This document shows, piece by piece, positions 32,477 to 39,677 of a DNA stretch of 56,992 nucleotides. A program made the translations under genes and the position numbers. Below the pieces are notes generated by a model. The model saw only the letters and a program-made list of their open reading frames with translations, was not told the DNA's origin and did not search any database. Source of the stretch: Planomicrobium sp. CPCC 101079 (GTDB lineage Bacteria; Bacillota; Bacilli; Bacillales_A; Planococcaceae); assembly GCF_007859275.1 (NCBI RefSeq), contig NZ_VOHC01000010.1, forward strand, positions 1 to 56,992, written 5' to 3'. How positions within the stretch are numbered: the first letter of the stretch is position 1; every line of letters begins with the position of its first letter.

Positions 32477-33097
32477 ATGGACAAGAAAATCATCGATATC
32501 TCAATGGAATTGAGCAACAAAACCCCGCAATGGCCAGGAGACCGGCCGTTCTCATATAGTTTAACGGCCACAAAAGAAGACAGTGGTTCAGTCAATGTCG
32601 GCGAAGTCAAAACCAGTACACATATGGGTACGCACATCGATGCACCGTTTCATTACGATAATGATGGATTGACGATAGAAGAAATGCCGTTGGATATCTA
32701 TCTATCCACAGCTCAAGTGATGGATGTAACGGGGATGGAAAAAATCACGAATGATCACTTGAAAAAGCCGGAGGCAGGCGTAAAGACGGTTTTGCTTAAA
32801 ACTGGCGTCTGGCAGGACCGGTCAAAATTTCCCGAGCGCTGGCCAGTATTTGACGTGTCGATTGCTTCTTGGTTGAAAAATAATGGAATCCGCTTGCTTG
32901 GTGTAGATGTCCCATCCGTCGATCAGGAAACAAGCAAGGACATGGTGATGCATCAAGCGATGAACCGTGAAGAACGCTATATTTTGGAATCCATTGTGCT
33001 GGATGGTGTGGAAGAAGGGATATATGAGCTCGCAGCGCTGCCGCTGAAAATCAAGGGAGCCGAAGGAAGCCCGGTACGTGCCATTCTTTATAGATAA
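32477..33097 (+). CDS. kynB: Kynurenine formamidase
   Basis: The 206-residue cyclase-family metal hydrolase converts N-formylkynurenine to kynurenine and formate. The metal motif STHMGTHIDAPFHYD gives His49, His53, Asp55 and catalytic His59. LGVDVPSVDQETSKD and the bacterial KynB length agree with the assignment. The ATG follows the kynU stop immediately, implying coupled translation. The operon ends in a strong bidirectional terminator. Confidence 0.92.
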   Translation: MDKKIIDISMELSNKTPQWPGDRPFSYSLTATKEDSGSVNVGEVKTSTHMGTHIDAPFHYDNDGLTIEEMPLDIYLSTAQVMDVTGMEKITNDHLKKPEAGVKTVLLKTGVWQDRSKFPERWPVFDVSIASWLKNNGIRLLGVDVPSVDQETSKDMVMHQAMNREERYILESIVLDGVEEGIYELAALPLKIKGAEGSPVRAILYR

Positions 33098-33109
33098 AAG
33101 AAGACGCAA

Positions 33110-33143
33110 AAAACCCTGTACCTGATGGAAGGTACAGGGTTTT
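33110..33143. terminator. Bidirectional terminator
   Basis: AAAACCCTGTACCT (33110-33123) pairs perfectly with AGGTACAGGGTTTT (33130-33143). It closes kynB and, on the other strand, the ArsC-like gene, whose stop lies in the stem. Confidence 0.9.
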
Positions 33144-33579
33144 AAATATAATCGGAACGGAAATACGGTTCAAGTTTTTTAATATTGATAGCGATTTCAT
33201 CGCAAATTTCCTGGTAAAGGGCCCACTGTTCGACAAAGTCGGTTGACCGTAATTCCGGATTCCGAATGTCCCAACGCAATAATTTCTGAGACGGCAAGTC
33301 GGATGGGATGGCTCCTTGTTCAAAATCGCCGTCATGCAAAGCGATAATCAAGTCCGCTTCACTTACTTCTTCCAAGTTGTAGGATCTTGGCTGTACTTCG
33401 GGTATATCAAGCATGATTTCCTTCATGATTTCGATTGGAGTATCGCTGTAAAAAGAATCTTGGTCCCACGCGGCACTTCTTATCTCCCAATCAGGAAGTT
33501 TCAGGCGATTTGCCCAAATTTCAGCCATGAGCCCACGCTGCTGTTGGGGAGATAGAAAATAAACGGTATGTTTAGACAT
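33142..33579 (-). CDS. ArsC/LMW-phosphatase-fold protein without catalytic cysteines
   Basis: The 145-residue protein aligns by eye with thioredoxin-dependent arsenate reductases: VYFLSPQQQRGLMAEIWANR corresponds to the ArsC segment that starts YFLC and contains CX5R, and ADLIIALHDGD to the second redox region. However the nucleophile position is Ser10, the loop is one residue short (Ser-x4-Arg15), and the two later redox cysteines are absent; only one Cys remains, near the C-terminus. It therefore cannot act as an ArsC or tyrosine phosphatase by the known mechanism and may bind an anion or phosphoprotein. A good sigma-B-type promoter lies upstream. SD AAGGGGATC. Confidence 0.7.
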   Translation of the reverse strand: MSKHTVYFLSPQQQRGLMAEIWANRLKLPDWEIRSAAWDQDSFYSDTPIEIMKEIMLDIPEVQPRSYNLEEVSEADLIIALHDGDFEQGAIPSDLPSQKLLRWDIRNPELRSTDFVEQWALYQEICDEIAINIKKLEPYFRSDYI

Positions 33580-33627
33580 GGCTGATCCCCTTCTTCCTCG
33601 CTTTGAAGTTTTACTTGTTAGTAATCT

Positions 33628-33652
33628 TTACCCATTCCAGGGGCTCTTAAAC
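33628..33652 (-). promoter_or_regulatory. Sigma-B-type promoter of the ArsC-like gene
   Basis: On the minus strand, GTTTAA (33652-33647) and GGGTAA (33633-33628) are 13 bases apart, matching the general stress consensus GTTTAA-N13/14-GGGTAT at 11 of 12 positions. The start codon is about 40 bases downstream of the likely transcription start. Confidence 0.65.
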
Positions 33653-33717
33653 TAATAAAATAATGATGAAATTGAATCATAAGGCTATATAAATGCAAAG
33701 GTTAGATAAATGCAAAA

Positions 33718-33773
33718 AAATAAAGGGTCTGACCGAAAAGCCACTGATTGTCTGGCTTGTCGGTCAGACCTTT
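33718..33773 (-). terminator. Terminator of the UspA-family gene
   Basis: GGTCTGACCG (33725-33734) pairs with CGGTCAGACC (33760-33769), with an inner AAGCCA / TGGCTT pairing. On the minus strand TTTATTTTTTT follows. Confidence 0.9.
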
Positions 33774-34292
33774 CTATTTTACAACCAATACTGAGCAAGG
33801 TGATTCTTTTAGCAGTTTTTTGCTCATCGATCCTACAAAAAAACGCTGTAAACCGGATTTTCCGCTGTTTCCAATGAGGAGTAAATCGATTTTCTGTTCT
33901 TCGATAAAAGCGGGAATTGTTTTTGCCGCATTGCCTTCTAAAGCAAGTACAGTCCCTGACACATCTTGTGCATCCAATTGCTGCTGAATCGCATTATGCA
34001 TGTGCTTGGAATATTCGGCAGAGGTGTCCACAAAATCGTGAGGAGTTTTATATCGCTTTTCCCCAATTTCAGGCGGCATAAATTGTGCATAATTGCTGTC
34101 AACTCTTGCCGATACAACTGGAGCAGAAGCATTTCCAGCCTCCATAAAGCCAGTGGACTCCTGATCTTCTTCATTGACATAAATAATGGACAACTGAATA
34201 TGTGGAAGGGCTTTTTTGAATTCAAGCGCTTTTTCAAACGCCAGCCGGCTTCCGTCCGAACCATCATAGGCGACCAGGATATTAGTATACAT
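33774..34292 (-). CDS. Universal stress protein, UspA family
   Basis: The 172-residue protein has one Usp fold: NILVAYDGSDGSRLAFEKAL at the N-terminus and the ATP-binding type glycine motif LLIGNSGKSGLQRFFVGSMS near the C-terminus. The G-2x-G-9x-G-S/T pattern is present in GNSGKSGLQRFFVGS, so it probably binds ATP. The start at 34292 follows GAGGTG at 6 bases; the GTG at 34301 overlaps the SD. A sigma-B-type promoter lies upstream, fitting stress induction. It is divergent from the bmrC-type operon leader. Confidence 0.88.
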   Translation of the reverse strand: MYTNILVAYDGSDGSRLAFEKALEFKKALPHIQLSIIYVNEEDQESTGFMEAGNASAPVVSARVDSNYAQFMPPEIGEKRYKTPHDFVDTSAEYSKHMHNAIQQQLDAQDVSGTVLALEGNAAKTIPAFIEEQKIDLLLIGNSGKSGLQRFFVGSMSKKLLKESPCSVLVVK

Positions 34293-34327
34293 TCCATTCA
34301 CCTCGAATCCAATTTGCTATTAGTAAA

Positions 34328-34352
34328 ATACCCGCCAAAAGAGCATCGAAAC
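34328..34352 (-). promoter_or_regulatory. Sigma-B-type promoter of the UspA-family gene
   Basis: On the minus strand, GTTTCG (34352-34347) and GGGTAT (34333-34328) are 13 bases apart, with a perfect -10 and a GTTT core at -35. Confidence 0.65.
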
Positions 34353-34393
34353 ATCGATGGATTTTTTGAAAATAAATATTTGTCCGAAATAAG

Positions 34394-34423
34394 TTGACAA
34401 TTCAAAATTGTGGGTGGTACTCT
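34394..34423 (+). promoter_or_regulatory. Sigma-A promoter of the bmrC-bmrD leader
   Basis: A consensus TTGACA (34394-34399) lies 18 bases before TACTCT (34418-34423). Transcription would start near 34430, about 30 bases before the leader ORF. Confidence 0.65.
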
Positions 34424-34460
34424 TAACCTATCAAATTCAAAGGAAAAGGAGGTCGTGACA

Positions 34461-34532
34461 ATGAAAAAAGTAACAGTACATGCAAAAAAAGAATTCCATA
34501 CATTGGTCAGGCCATCCTATTTTTGCCGTTGA
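34461..34532 (+). CDS. 23-aa leader peptide upstream of bmrC-type gene
   Basis: ATG follows an excellent SD (GGAAAAGGAGG) and opens a 24-codon frame that begins MKKVTVHAKKEF and ends PSYFCR, basic and unlike a structural protein. It lies between a promoter and a terminator ahead of the ABC exporter genes. In B. subtilis the bmrB leader ORF controls bmrCD by translation-dependent transcription attenuation, with antibiotics that slow ribosomes acting as inducers; the same location and function are inferred here, although the peptide is shorter than BmrB. A second mini-ORF (34683-34739) with a fair SD lies after the terminator. Confidence 0.7.
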   Translation: MKKVTVHAKKEFHTLVRPSYFCR

Positions 34533-34591
34533 ATTTATTTCGTAAGTAGAAGTAAACGGGAGAGGTCTGAGCACCGATCCTTTTTCATGAG

Positions 34592-34623
34592 CGCATGCCC
34601 AGAAAACGGGTATGCGTTTTTTT
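34592..34623 (+). terminator. Attenuator terminator upstream of bmrC-type gene
   Basis: CGCATGCCC (34592-34600) pairs with GGGTATGCG (34608-34616, one G-T pair), followed by seven T. It lies 148 bases before the ABC gene and 60 bases after the leader ORF, so it must be bypassed for expression. Confidence 0.85.
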
Positions 34624-34770
34624 GTGGTTTGATCAGCTTATTGGCTGTTTAAATAAACTAATTATCCAAGGAGATGCTGAAGATGAACAGAAGCAAACAA
34701 CAGAAGATTATGATCAAGGAATCGCTAGAGGGAGATTAGCAAATCGGAAAAAAGAAAGAAGGTTTAACAG

Positions 34771-36507
34771 ATGTTTGATGTTTTATGGAAATTAAAATGG
34801 TTTTTTAGGGAAAATTGGCTGCGTTATACGGTGGCCATCGGATTATTATTTATCGCAAATATTATTGAAATTATTCCGCCTTGGTTGATTGGGGTTGCAA
34901 TCGATTCAATCGCCGAAGGGCAATTAACCAGCACGTTGCTCTGGCAATACATCGCCGTTCTGGCCGGCTCGCTCGTACTTGCTTATGCCATCAATTTCAT
35001 TTGGCAGTACCAGCTGTTTGGCGGAGCCTACGTTATTGAACGGCAACTGCGTTCAAGCTTAATGGGCCATTTCTTAAAAATGACGCCGACCTTTTATGAA
35101 AAAAACCGTACGGGCGACCTAATGGCACGAGCTACCAATGATTTAAGGGCAATATCCGAAACGGCAGGGTTTGGGATATTGACATTAGTTGATTCGACTT
35201 TGTATATGGCGACAATTATTATCGCAATGGGCGTACTCGTTTCATGGGAACTGACGTTTTGGGCTTTGCTGCCATTGCCGATTCTTGCAATTGTCGTCCA
35301 AATTTTGGGCAAAAAAATCCATGAACGGTACACAGCAGCACAAGATGCATTCGGTGAAATGAACGACAGCGTACTGGAATCGGTCGGAGGTGTTCGCGTT
35401 ATCCGGGCTTATGTTCAAGAACGCGCGTCGGAACAGCAATTTGCTGAAATGACGGAAGATGTTTATGAAAAAAACATGGCGGTCGAACGAATCGATGCTT
35501 TGTTTACGCCGGTCACAAAAGTGCTGACATCTGTTAGCTATATGATTGGTCTTGGGTATGGGGCATTTCTTGTAGCGGATGGCACAATGACACTCGGTGA
35601 CCTTGTCGCATTCAACGTTTACTTAGGGATGATTGTCTGGCCAATGTTCGCAATCGGCGAATTGATCAATACACTGCAGCGTGGAAACGCATCACTTGAC
35701 CGTGTCGACGAAACGCTTGGCTACACAGAAGATGTGGTTGACCCGGCGCATCCGAAATTTGCGGACCGTCCTGAAAAAATCGGCTTCCAGGAAGTCAGTT
35801 TTACGTATCCGCAATCGAGTTCGATTAATCTGCAGGGCATCAATCTATCATTGAACAGCGGACAAACACTCGGCATCGTCGGGAAAACCGGCAGTGGGAA
35901 AACGACATTTGTGAAGCAATTGCTGCGGGAATATCCGCTTGGCGAAGGTTCGATCCGAATGAATGAAATCGACTTGAATGATTTAACAAAAGAACAGCTG
36001 CGCAGCTGGATCGGCTATGTTCCGCAGGACCATGTCTTATTCTCGCGGACAATCCGCGCGAATATCCTTTTCGGGAAATCTGATGCAACAGAAGCCGAGA
36101 TACGCAATGCACTGCGCTTGTCTTATTTTGAGAAAGATTTGGAGATGCTGCCGAACGGGCTGGAAACACTCGTTGGTGAAAAAGGAGTCGCATTGTCCGG
36201 CGGGCAGAAGCAACGCATTTCCATTGCACGGGCGCTCATTAAAAATCCGGAAATACTTATACTTGATGATTCCTTGTCTGCGGTAGATGCCAAGACTGAA
36301 GCGAAAATCATTGAGAATATTCAGCGGGAACGTTCCGGAAAAACAACAATTATTACGACACATCGGCTTTCAGCTGTCCAGCATGCCGATTGGATTGTTG
36401 TATTGGATGACGGCAAAGTCATCGAAGAAGGAACCCATAAAGATTTGTTGAAGGCACATGGTTGGTATAACGAACAATTCCTCCGACAGCAAATCGAGGA
36501 GGTGTAA
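34771..36507 (+). CDS. bmrC: Heterodimeric ABC exporter subunit, BmrC/YheI type
   Basis: A 578-residue half-transporter: six membrane spans (1-310) followed by an ATPase domain with Walker A GKTGSGKTT (about 370-378), signature LSGGQKQRISIARA and the Walker B region ILILDDSLSAVDAKTE. The residue after the Walker B Asp is Asp rather than catalytic Glu, so this subunit contributes the degenerate ATP site, as in BmrC of the BmrC/BmrD multidrug exporter. SD AGAAGG. The partner gene begins two bases after the stop. Leader ORF and terminator upstream suggest induction by ribosome inhibitors. Confidence 0.87.
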   Translation: MFDVLWKLKWFFRENWLRYTVAIGLLFIANIIEIIPPWLIGVAIDSIAEGQLTSTLLWQYIAVLAGSLVLAYAINFIWQYQLFGGAYVIERQLRSSLMGHFLKMTPTFYEKNRTGDLMARATNDLRAISETAGFGILTLVDSTLYMATIIIAMGVLVSWELTFWALLPLPILAIVVQILGKKIHERYTAAQDAFGEMNDSVLESVGGVRVIRAYVQERASEQQFAEMTEDVYEKNMAVERIDALFTPVTKVLTSVSYMIGLGYGAFLVADGTMTLGDLVAFNVYLGMIVWPMFAIGELINTLQRGNASLDRVDETLGYTEDVVDPAHPKFADRPEKIGFQEVSFTYPQSSSINLQGINLSLNSGQTLGIVGKTGSGKTTFVKQLLREYPLGEGSIRMNEIDLNDLTKEQLRSWIGYVPQDHVLFSRTIRANILFGKSDATEAEIRNALRLSYFEKDLEMLPNGLETLVGEKGVALSGGQKQRISIARALIKNPEILILDDSLSAVDAKTEAKIIENIQRERSGKTTIITTHRLSAVQHADWIVVLDDGKVIEEGTHKDLLKAHGWYNEQFLRQQIEEV

Positions 36508-36509
36508 AA

Positions 36510-38264
36510 ATGGGGACAGGAAAACGGCTATTACAATATTCAATGCAATTTAAAGGGATTTTAATAACAGGGATGATTCTCTTGGCGATTGCTGTGGCTG
36601 CCGATCTGGCGGCACCGCTTATCGCGAAAGAAATCATCGACAATCACATTTCCGGATCGGTGGGAACGGTTGATTTTGAACCGATTGCCCGGTTGTTGGC
36701 TGTTTTTTTCGCCACCGCGATCATCACAGCGGTTTTCCGCTATTTGCAGTATTTATACTTGCAAAAAGGAGCGAATCGCATCATCAGAAAAATGCGCAAT
36801 GACGTGTATGAACACACGCAAACTTTGCCGATCCGCTATTTTGACAATTTGCCGGCAGGCAGGGTTGTGGCGCGCATAACAAACGATACAGAAGCAATCC
36901 GGGATTTGTTTGTGACGGTGCTGTCCCAGTTTGCTACAAGCTTCATGTACATGGGCGGCATTTACATTGCCCTCTTTTATCTGAACTGGCAGATGGCGAT
37001 CATCACACTCGGTTTGATTCCGCTGCTGTATGTTTGGATGCTGTTTTATCGGAAGTATGCTGCAAATTACAATCATGTAGTGCGTGAAAAATTGAGCGAC
37101 ATGAACGCGATGATCAACGAATCTATCCAGGGCATGACAATCATTCAAGCGTTCCGCCGGGAAAAGCAGATGAAAGAAGAATTTGAGGAAATGAACGACA
37201 AGCATTTCGAGTTTCAGCAAAAGCTATTGCTGCTTGAAGCTGCAGCTTCCTACAACTTGGTAGGGGTATTGCGTTCGATGATTTTCATTTTGTTCATTTG
37301 GTATTTCGGCGGGGCAGCGTTGTCCGGCAGCGAAATCGTTTCAGTCGGGGTAATGTACGCATTTGTCGATTACATCATCCGCTTGTTCAATCCGATCAGC
37401 GGAATCGTCAACCAATTTGCTAAGCTTGAAAAAGCGCTTGTTGCAGCAGAGCGGGTATTCGGTTTGCTTGATGAAACGGGAGAAGCGGTCAGCGACGAGA
37501 AAATCCCACGCTACCGCGGCAACGTACGATTTGAGAATGTCTGGTTTGCGTACAAGGAAGAAGAGTATGTACTGAAAGACATTTCATTTGAAGCGAAACA
37601 AGGGGAGACAGTGGCGTTAGTCGGCCATACAGGATCTGGAAAAAGTTCGATTATGAATTTGCTTTTCCGTTTTTATGATGTGACGGAAGGTGCGATTACG
37701 ATTGACGGCGTCAATGTTGCTGATATGAGCCGCCAGTCGATGCGCGAACATATGGGCATCGTCCTGCAAGATCCGTATTTATTCAGTGGAACAATAGAAT
37801 CAAATATTACACTGGGGGATAAACGCATAACACGCCAAATGGTGGAAGATGCCCTTGTTGCAGTCGGCGGGGAGCGCGTCTTGAAGCATTTGCCGAAGGG
37901 CATCGACGAGCCGGTCGTGGAAAAAGGCAGTACGCTTTCTTCCGGCCAACGCCAATTGGTGTCATTTGCCCGCGCGCTTGCGTTTGATCCGGCCATTTTG
38001 ATCTTGGATGAAGCGACTTCCAACATTGACACAGAAACGGAAGAAATCATCCAGCATGCCATGGAAGTATTGAAAAAAGGGCGCACGACATTCATCATTG
38101 CACACCGGCTTTCCACCATTAAAAATGCGGACCGCATTTTGGTGCTCGACCGCGGCAGAATTGCCGAATCCGGTTCTCATGAAGAATTGATGAAACTCGG
38201 CGGCACCTATTACCAAATGTATCAAATTCAATCTGGAGTGTCCCAAACCCAAACTGTTGGGTAA
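36510..38264 (+). CDS. bmrD: Heterodimeric ABC exporter subunit, BmrD/YheH type
   Basis: The 584-residue partner half-transporter has six membrane spans (1-325) and an ATPase domain with Walker A GHTGSGKSS, signature LSSGQRQLVSFARA and Walker B ILILDEATSNIDTETE with the canonical catalytic Glu. Its signature motif LSSGQ differs from the usual LSGGQ, as is common in one half of heterodimeric exporters. AGGAGG within the end of bmrC serves as SD. A weak stem-loop (AAGGG / CCCTT) plus T-run follows. Substrates are probably hydrophobic drugs, by family. Confidence 0.87.
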   Translation: MGTGKRLLQYSMQFKGILITGMILLAIAVAADLAAPLIAKEIIDNHISGSVGTVDFEPIARLLAVFFATAIITAVFRYLQYLYLQKGANRIIRKMRNDVYEHTQTLPIRYFDNLPAGRVVARITNDTEAIRDLFVTVLSQFATSFMYMGGIYIALFYLNWQMAIITLGLIPLLYVWMLFYRKYAANYNHVVREKLSDMNAMINESIQGMTIIQAFRREKQMKEEFEEMNDKHFEFQQKLLLLEAAASYNLVGVLRSMIFILFIWYFGGAALSGSEIVSVGVMYAFVDYIIRLFNPISGIVNQFAKLEKALVAAERVFGLLDETGEAVSDEKIPRYRGNVRFENVWFAYKEEEYVLKDISFEAKQGETVALVGHTGSGKSSIMNLLFRFYDVTEGAITIDGVNVADMSRQSMREHMGIVLQDPYLFSGTIESNITLGDKRITRQMVEDALVAVGGERVLKHLPKGIDEPVVEKGSTLSSGQRQLVSFARALAFDPAILILDEATSNIDTETEEIIQHAMEVLKKGRTTFIIAHRLSTIKNADRILVLDRGRIAESGSHEELMKLGGTYYQMYQIQSGVSQTQTVG

Positions 38265-38281
38265 GGGGCATTCCCTTTTTT
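38263..38281 (+). terminator. Weak terminator after bmrD
   Basis: AAGGG (38263-38267) pairs with CCCTT (38273-38277), followed by TTTT. A second small stem ACCCAA / TTGGGT lies just before, at the end of the gene. Confidence 0.5.
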
Positions 38282-38360
38282 GTTGCTGTAGAAGACAAAA
38301 AACAAAACTTAGCAGTAGAAAAAAGTAGACTTCTAAAGAAGAAAGACTGAAGAAATCGCT

Positions 38361-38462
38361 TCAGGCGGACGCTTTCTTATCATTAGTCAAGCCTTTTTCT
38401 TTTGCAGAAGAGTGGAATGAGTGAAGCGTAGGCAGCGGGCCTTCCGTTCCGGCGCTCGCTTT
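38361..38462. repeat. Extragenic repeat copy (same as window end)
   Basis: This stretch, from AGGCGGACGCTTTCTTATCA to CCGGCGCTCGCTTT, recurs at 56892-56992 in the same orientation with only a handful of differences in about 100 bases. It contains no likely gene. The following 38463-38640 is GC-rich, with inverted patches, and also lacks a coding frame with a start signal. Confidence 0.8.
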
Positions 38463-38639
38463 CCGCGGGCACGGCCTTAGCCGCTTCACTCGCTGTGCTC
38501 GCTCCAGGGTCTTCGGCTCGTGCTGGTCCCGCAGGAGTCGAGCGCCTGCACGCCAAGCCACCGGTGATCTGAAAAGAGGCAGGCCAAATAAGCCTGCGCT
38601 TTCCGGTTTTTTCGCAGGGGCGCATGTGCTATACTCCTG

Positions 38640-38889
38640 TTACGAAGCCTTGCCGGCTTCGTACTGGTAGAGGAGGCCGTGTTGAATAAGGTGAAATGCG
38701 ACTTTCAGGAACTTATTCACACAGGCAATCACCGCAACCTGATGGGGCTTCCCGTTGGGTTGCTTTTTTAATTGGTCGTAATAATCCACGATGGTGTTCT
38801 GCGTCTTCGCCCGCAAGGAAAGCATGTTCAGCACCATGGTGTAGAGGATTTTCCGCAAGAAAGGCATTAATTCAACCGATGGTGACTAA
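38640..38889 (-). pseudogene. IS110-family transposase remnant (C-terminal fragment)
   Basis: The frame encodes about 75 residues beginning MPFLRKILYTMVLNMLSLRA and containing GKPHQVAVIACVNKFLKVAF, the C-terminal end of the transposase_20 domain of IS110-family enzymes. Upstream the frame meets TAG at 38886-38888 and then runs into a GAAGCTAGCGAAGCGATGCA repeat, so the N-terminal 300 or so residues with the DEDD catalytic domain are missing. It is a dead fragment. Confidence 0.7.
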
Positions 38890-38894
38890 TGCCT

Positions 38895-38935
38895 TTGCGA
38901 TGAAGCTAGCGAAGCGATGCAGGAGCAGTCGATTT
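38895..38935. repeat. Copy of the GAAGCTAGCG-N-AGCGATGCA repeat
   Basis: GAAGCTAGCGAAGCGATGCA (about 38901-38920) matches the two copies at about 13491 and 13530, differing at the one variable base. It marks the truncated edge of the IS110 remnant. Confidence 0.65.
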
Positions 38936-39204
38936 TCCGCCGCCTTACGCTCTTTCTTCTAGGATTGATGTAAATATTTAGGAATGACAAACTTATTTGA
39001 ATTTGTTGTTTATATTTTTGCTACTAGATTACTAAAGGTGAAGCGATGTATTCCCTATTCTCACGTTTCGAAGCTTTTAAAGTTGAATTGAAGAAATTAG
39101 CTTTTACAAACTGCTTCAACCGCTTTGGGAATGCCTTCCGCAGACCCATAGGCGCTTAGAAAGTTACTAAAAGATAAATGACATTCTATTTTCCATTGTT
39201 TTAT

Positions 39205-39275
39205 TAAGGGATATGGAGTAAAACAGCGGAGACCCCCGCCCGCAGGAAAGCGCAGCTGTTTTGCGGAATATCGAC
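39205..39275. repeat. Shortened inverted copy of the 13.2-kb repeat
   Basis: Its reverse complement reads ATTCCGCAAAACAGCTGCG and CTCCGCTGTTTTACTC, like the arms of the element at 13160-13280, but the central palindrome of that element is missing. The rest of 38936-39369 shows no convincing gene. Confidence 0.6.
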
Positions 39276-39369
39276 ACACGGATAATGTTATTTAACCTAT
39301 AAAGTTAAAATAATAAAATAGAAAAATTTCTCTATATAAATGTTTAACTCCCCTGATAAAAAGGCAAAC

Positions 39370-39394
39370 AAAAAAGCGCGGAACTTTTCCGCGC
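39370..39394 (-). terminator. Terminator of yheE
   Basis: GCGCGGAA (39376-39383) pairs with TTCCGCGC (39387-39394); on the minus strand TTTTTTG follows. The stem begins one base after the yheE stop. Confidence 0.88.
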
Positions 39395-39395
39395 G

Positions 39396-39599
39396 TTAAT
39401 CGTATACATGAAAGAGCATGAGCTCGTGGATCATCTTTTTGACGGCTTCTTCATGGGTCGGCTGCTTTGACAGCCAAACGATGGTGCCATCTGGGTGATA
39501 CTCGCCAGTGATGCGCTCGTTTTTATAAAAAAACGAAATGTTCCACCCTGGAAGTTGGCGATTCTCAAACATTGGTGTAAATTTAAAATGTTGCAGCAT
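39396..39599 (-). CDS. yheE: YheE-family small protein (DUF5342)
   Basis: This 67-residue soluble protein begins MLQHFKFTPMFENRQLPGW and contains GEYHPDGTIVW, matching the YheE family; gene position between bmrD and yheB also agrees with B. subtilis. The function is unknown. AAAGGAGG precedes the ATG at 7 bases. It is divergent from yheB, and its own terminator overlaps the base after its stop. Confidence 0.8.
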   Translation of the reverse strand: MLQHFKFTPMFENRQLPGWNISFFYKNERITGEYHPDGTIVWLSKQPTHEEAVKKMIHELMLFHVYD

Positions 39600-39644
39600 C
39601 TAATTCCTCCTTTGCCGTTCATCTTCATTATAGGTGGAGCAGCA

Positions 39645-39677
39645 ATGATTGACAAAGAAGAAAAAAGAAATGAGTGA
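39645..39677 (+). CDS. 10-aa ORF overlapping the yheB start
   Basis: ATG, nine codons and TGA (peptide MIDKEEKRNE) with SD AGGTGGAG. The TGA overlaps the yheB GTG, an arrangement typical of translational coupling. It may be simply a delivery ORF for ribosomes; the peptide is unlikely to be functional. Confidence 0.4.
   Translation: MIDKEEKRNE

Noticed and set aside
34683..34739. A second mini-ORF between the attenuator and the bmrC-type gene
   Set aside because: It has a usable SD, but the 18-residue peptide has no features and nothing ties it to a structure; mentioned only in the leader entry.
39046..39159. A 37-codon ORF with a fair SD (AAAGGTGAAG) in the repeat-rich interval
   Set aside because: The SD and start belong to sequence resembling the repeat module GAAGCG-ATG, and the peptide shows no coherent features. 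An opposite-strand frame over the same bases is equally plausible.
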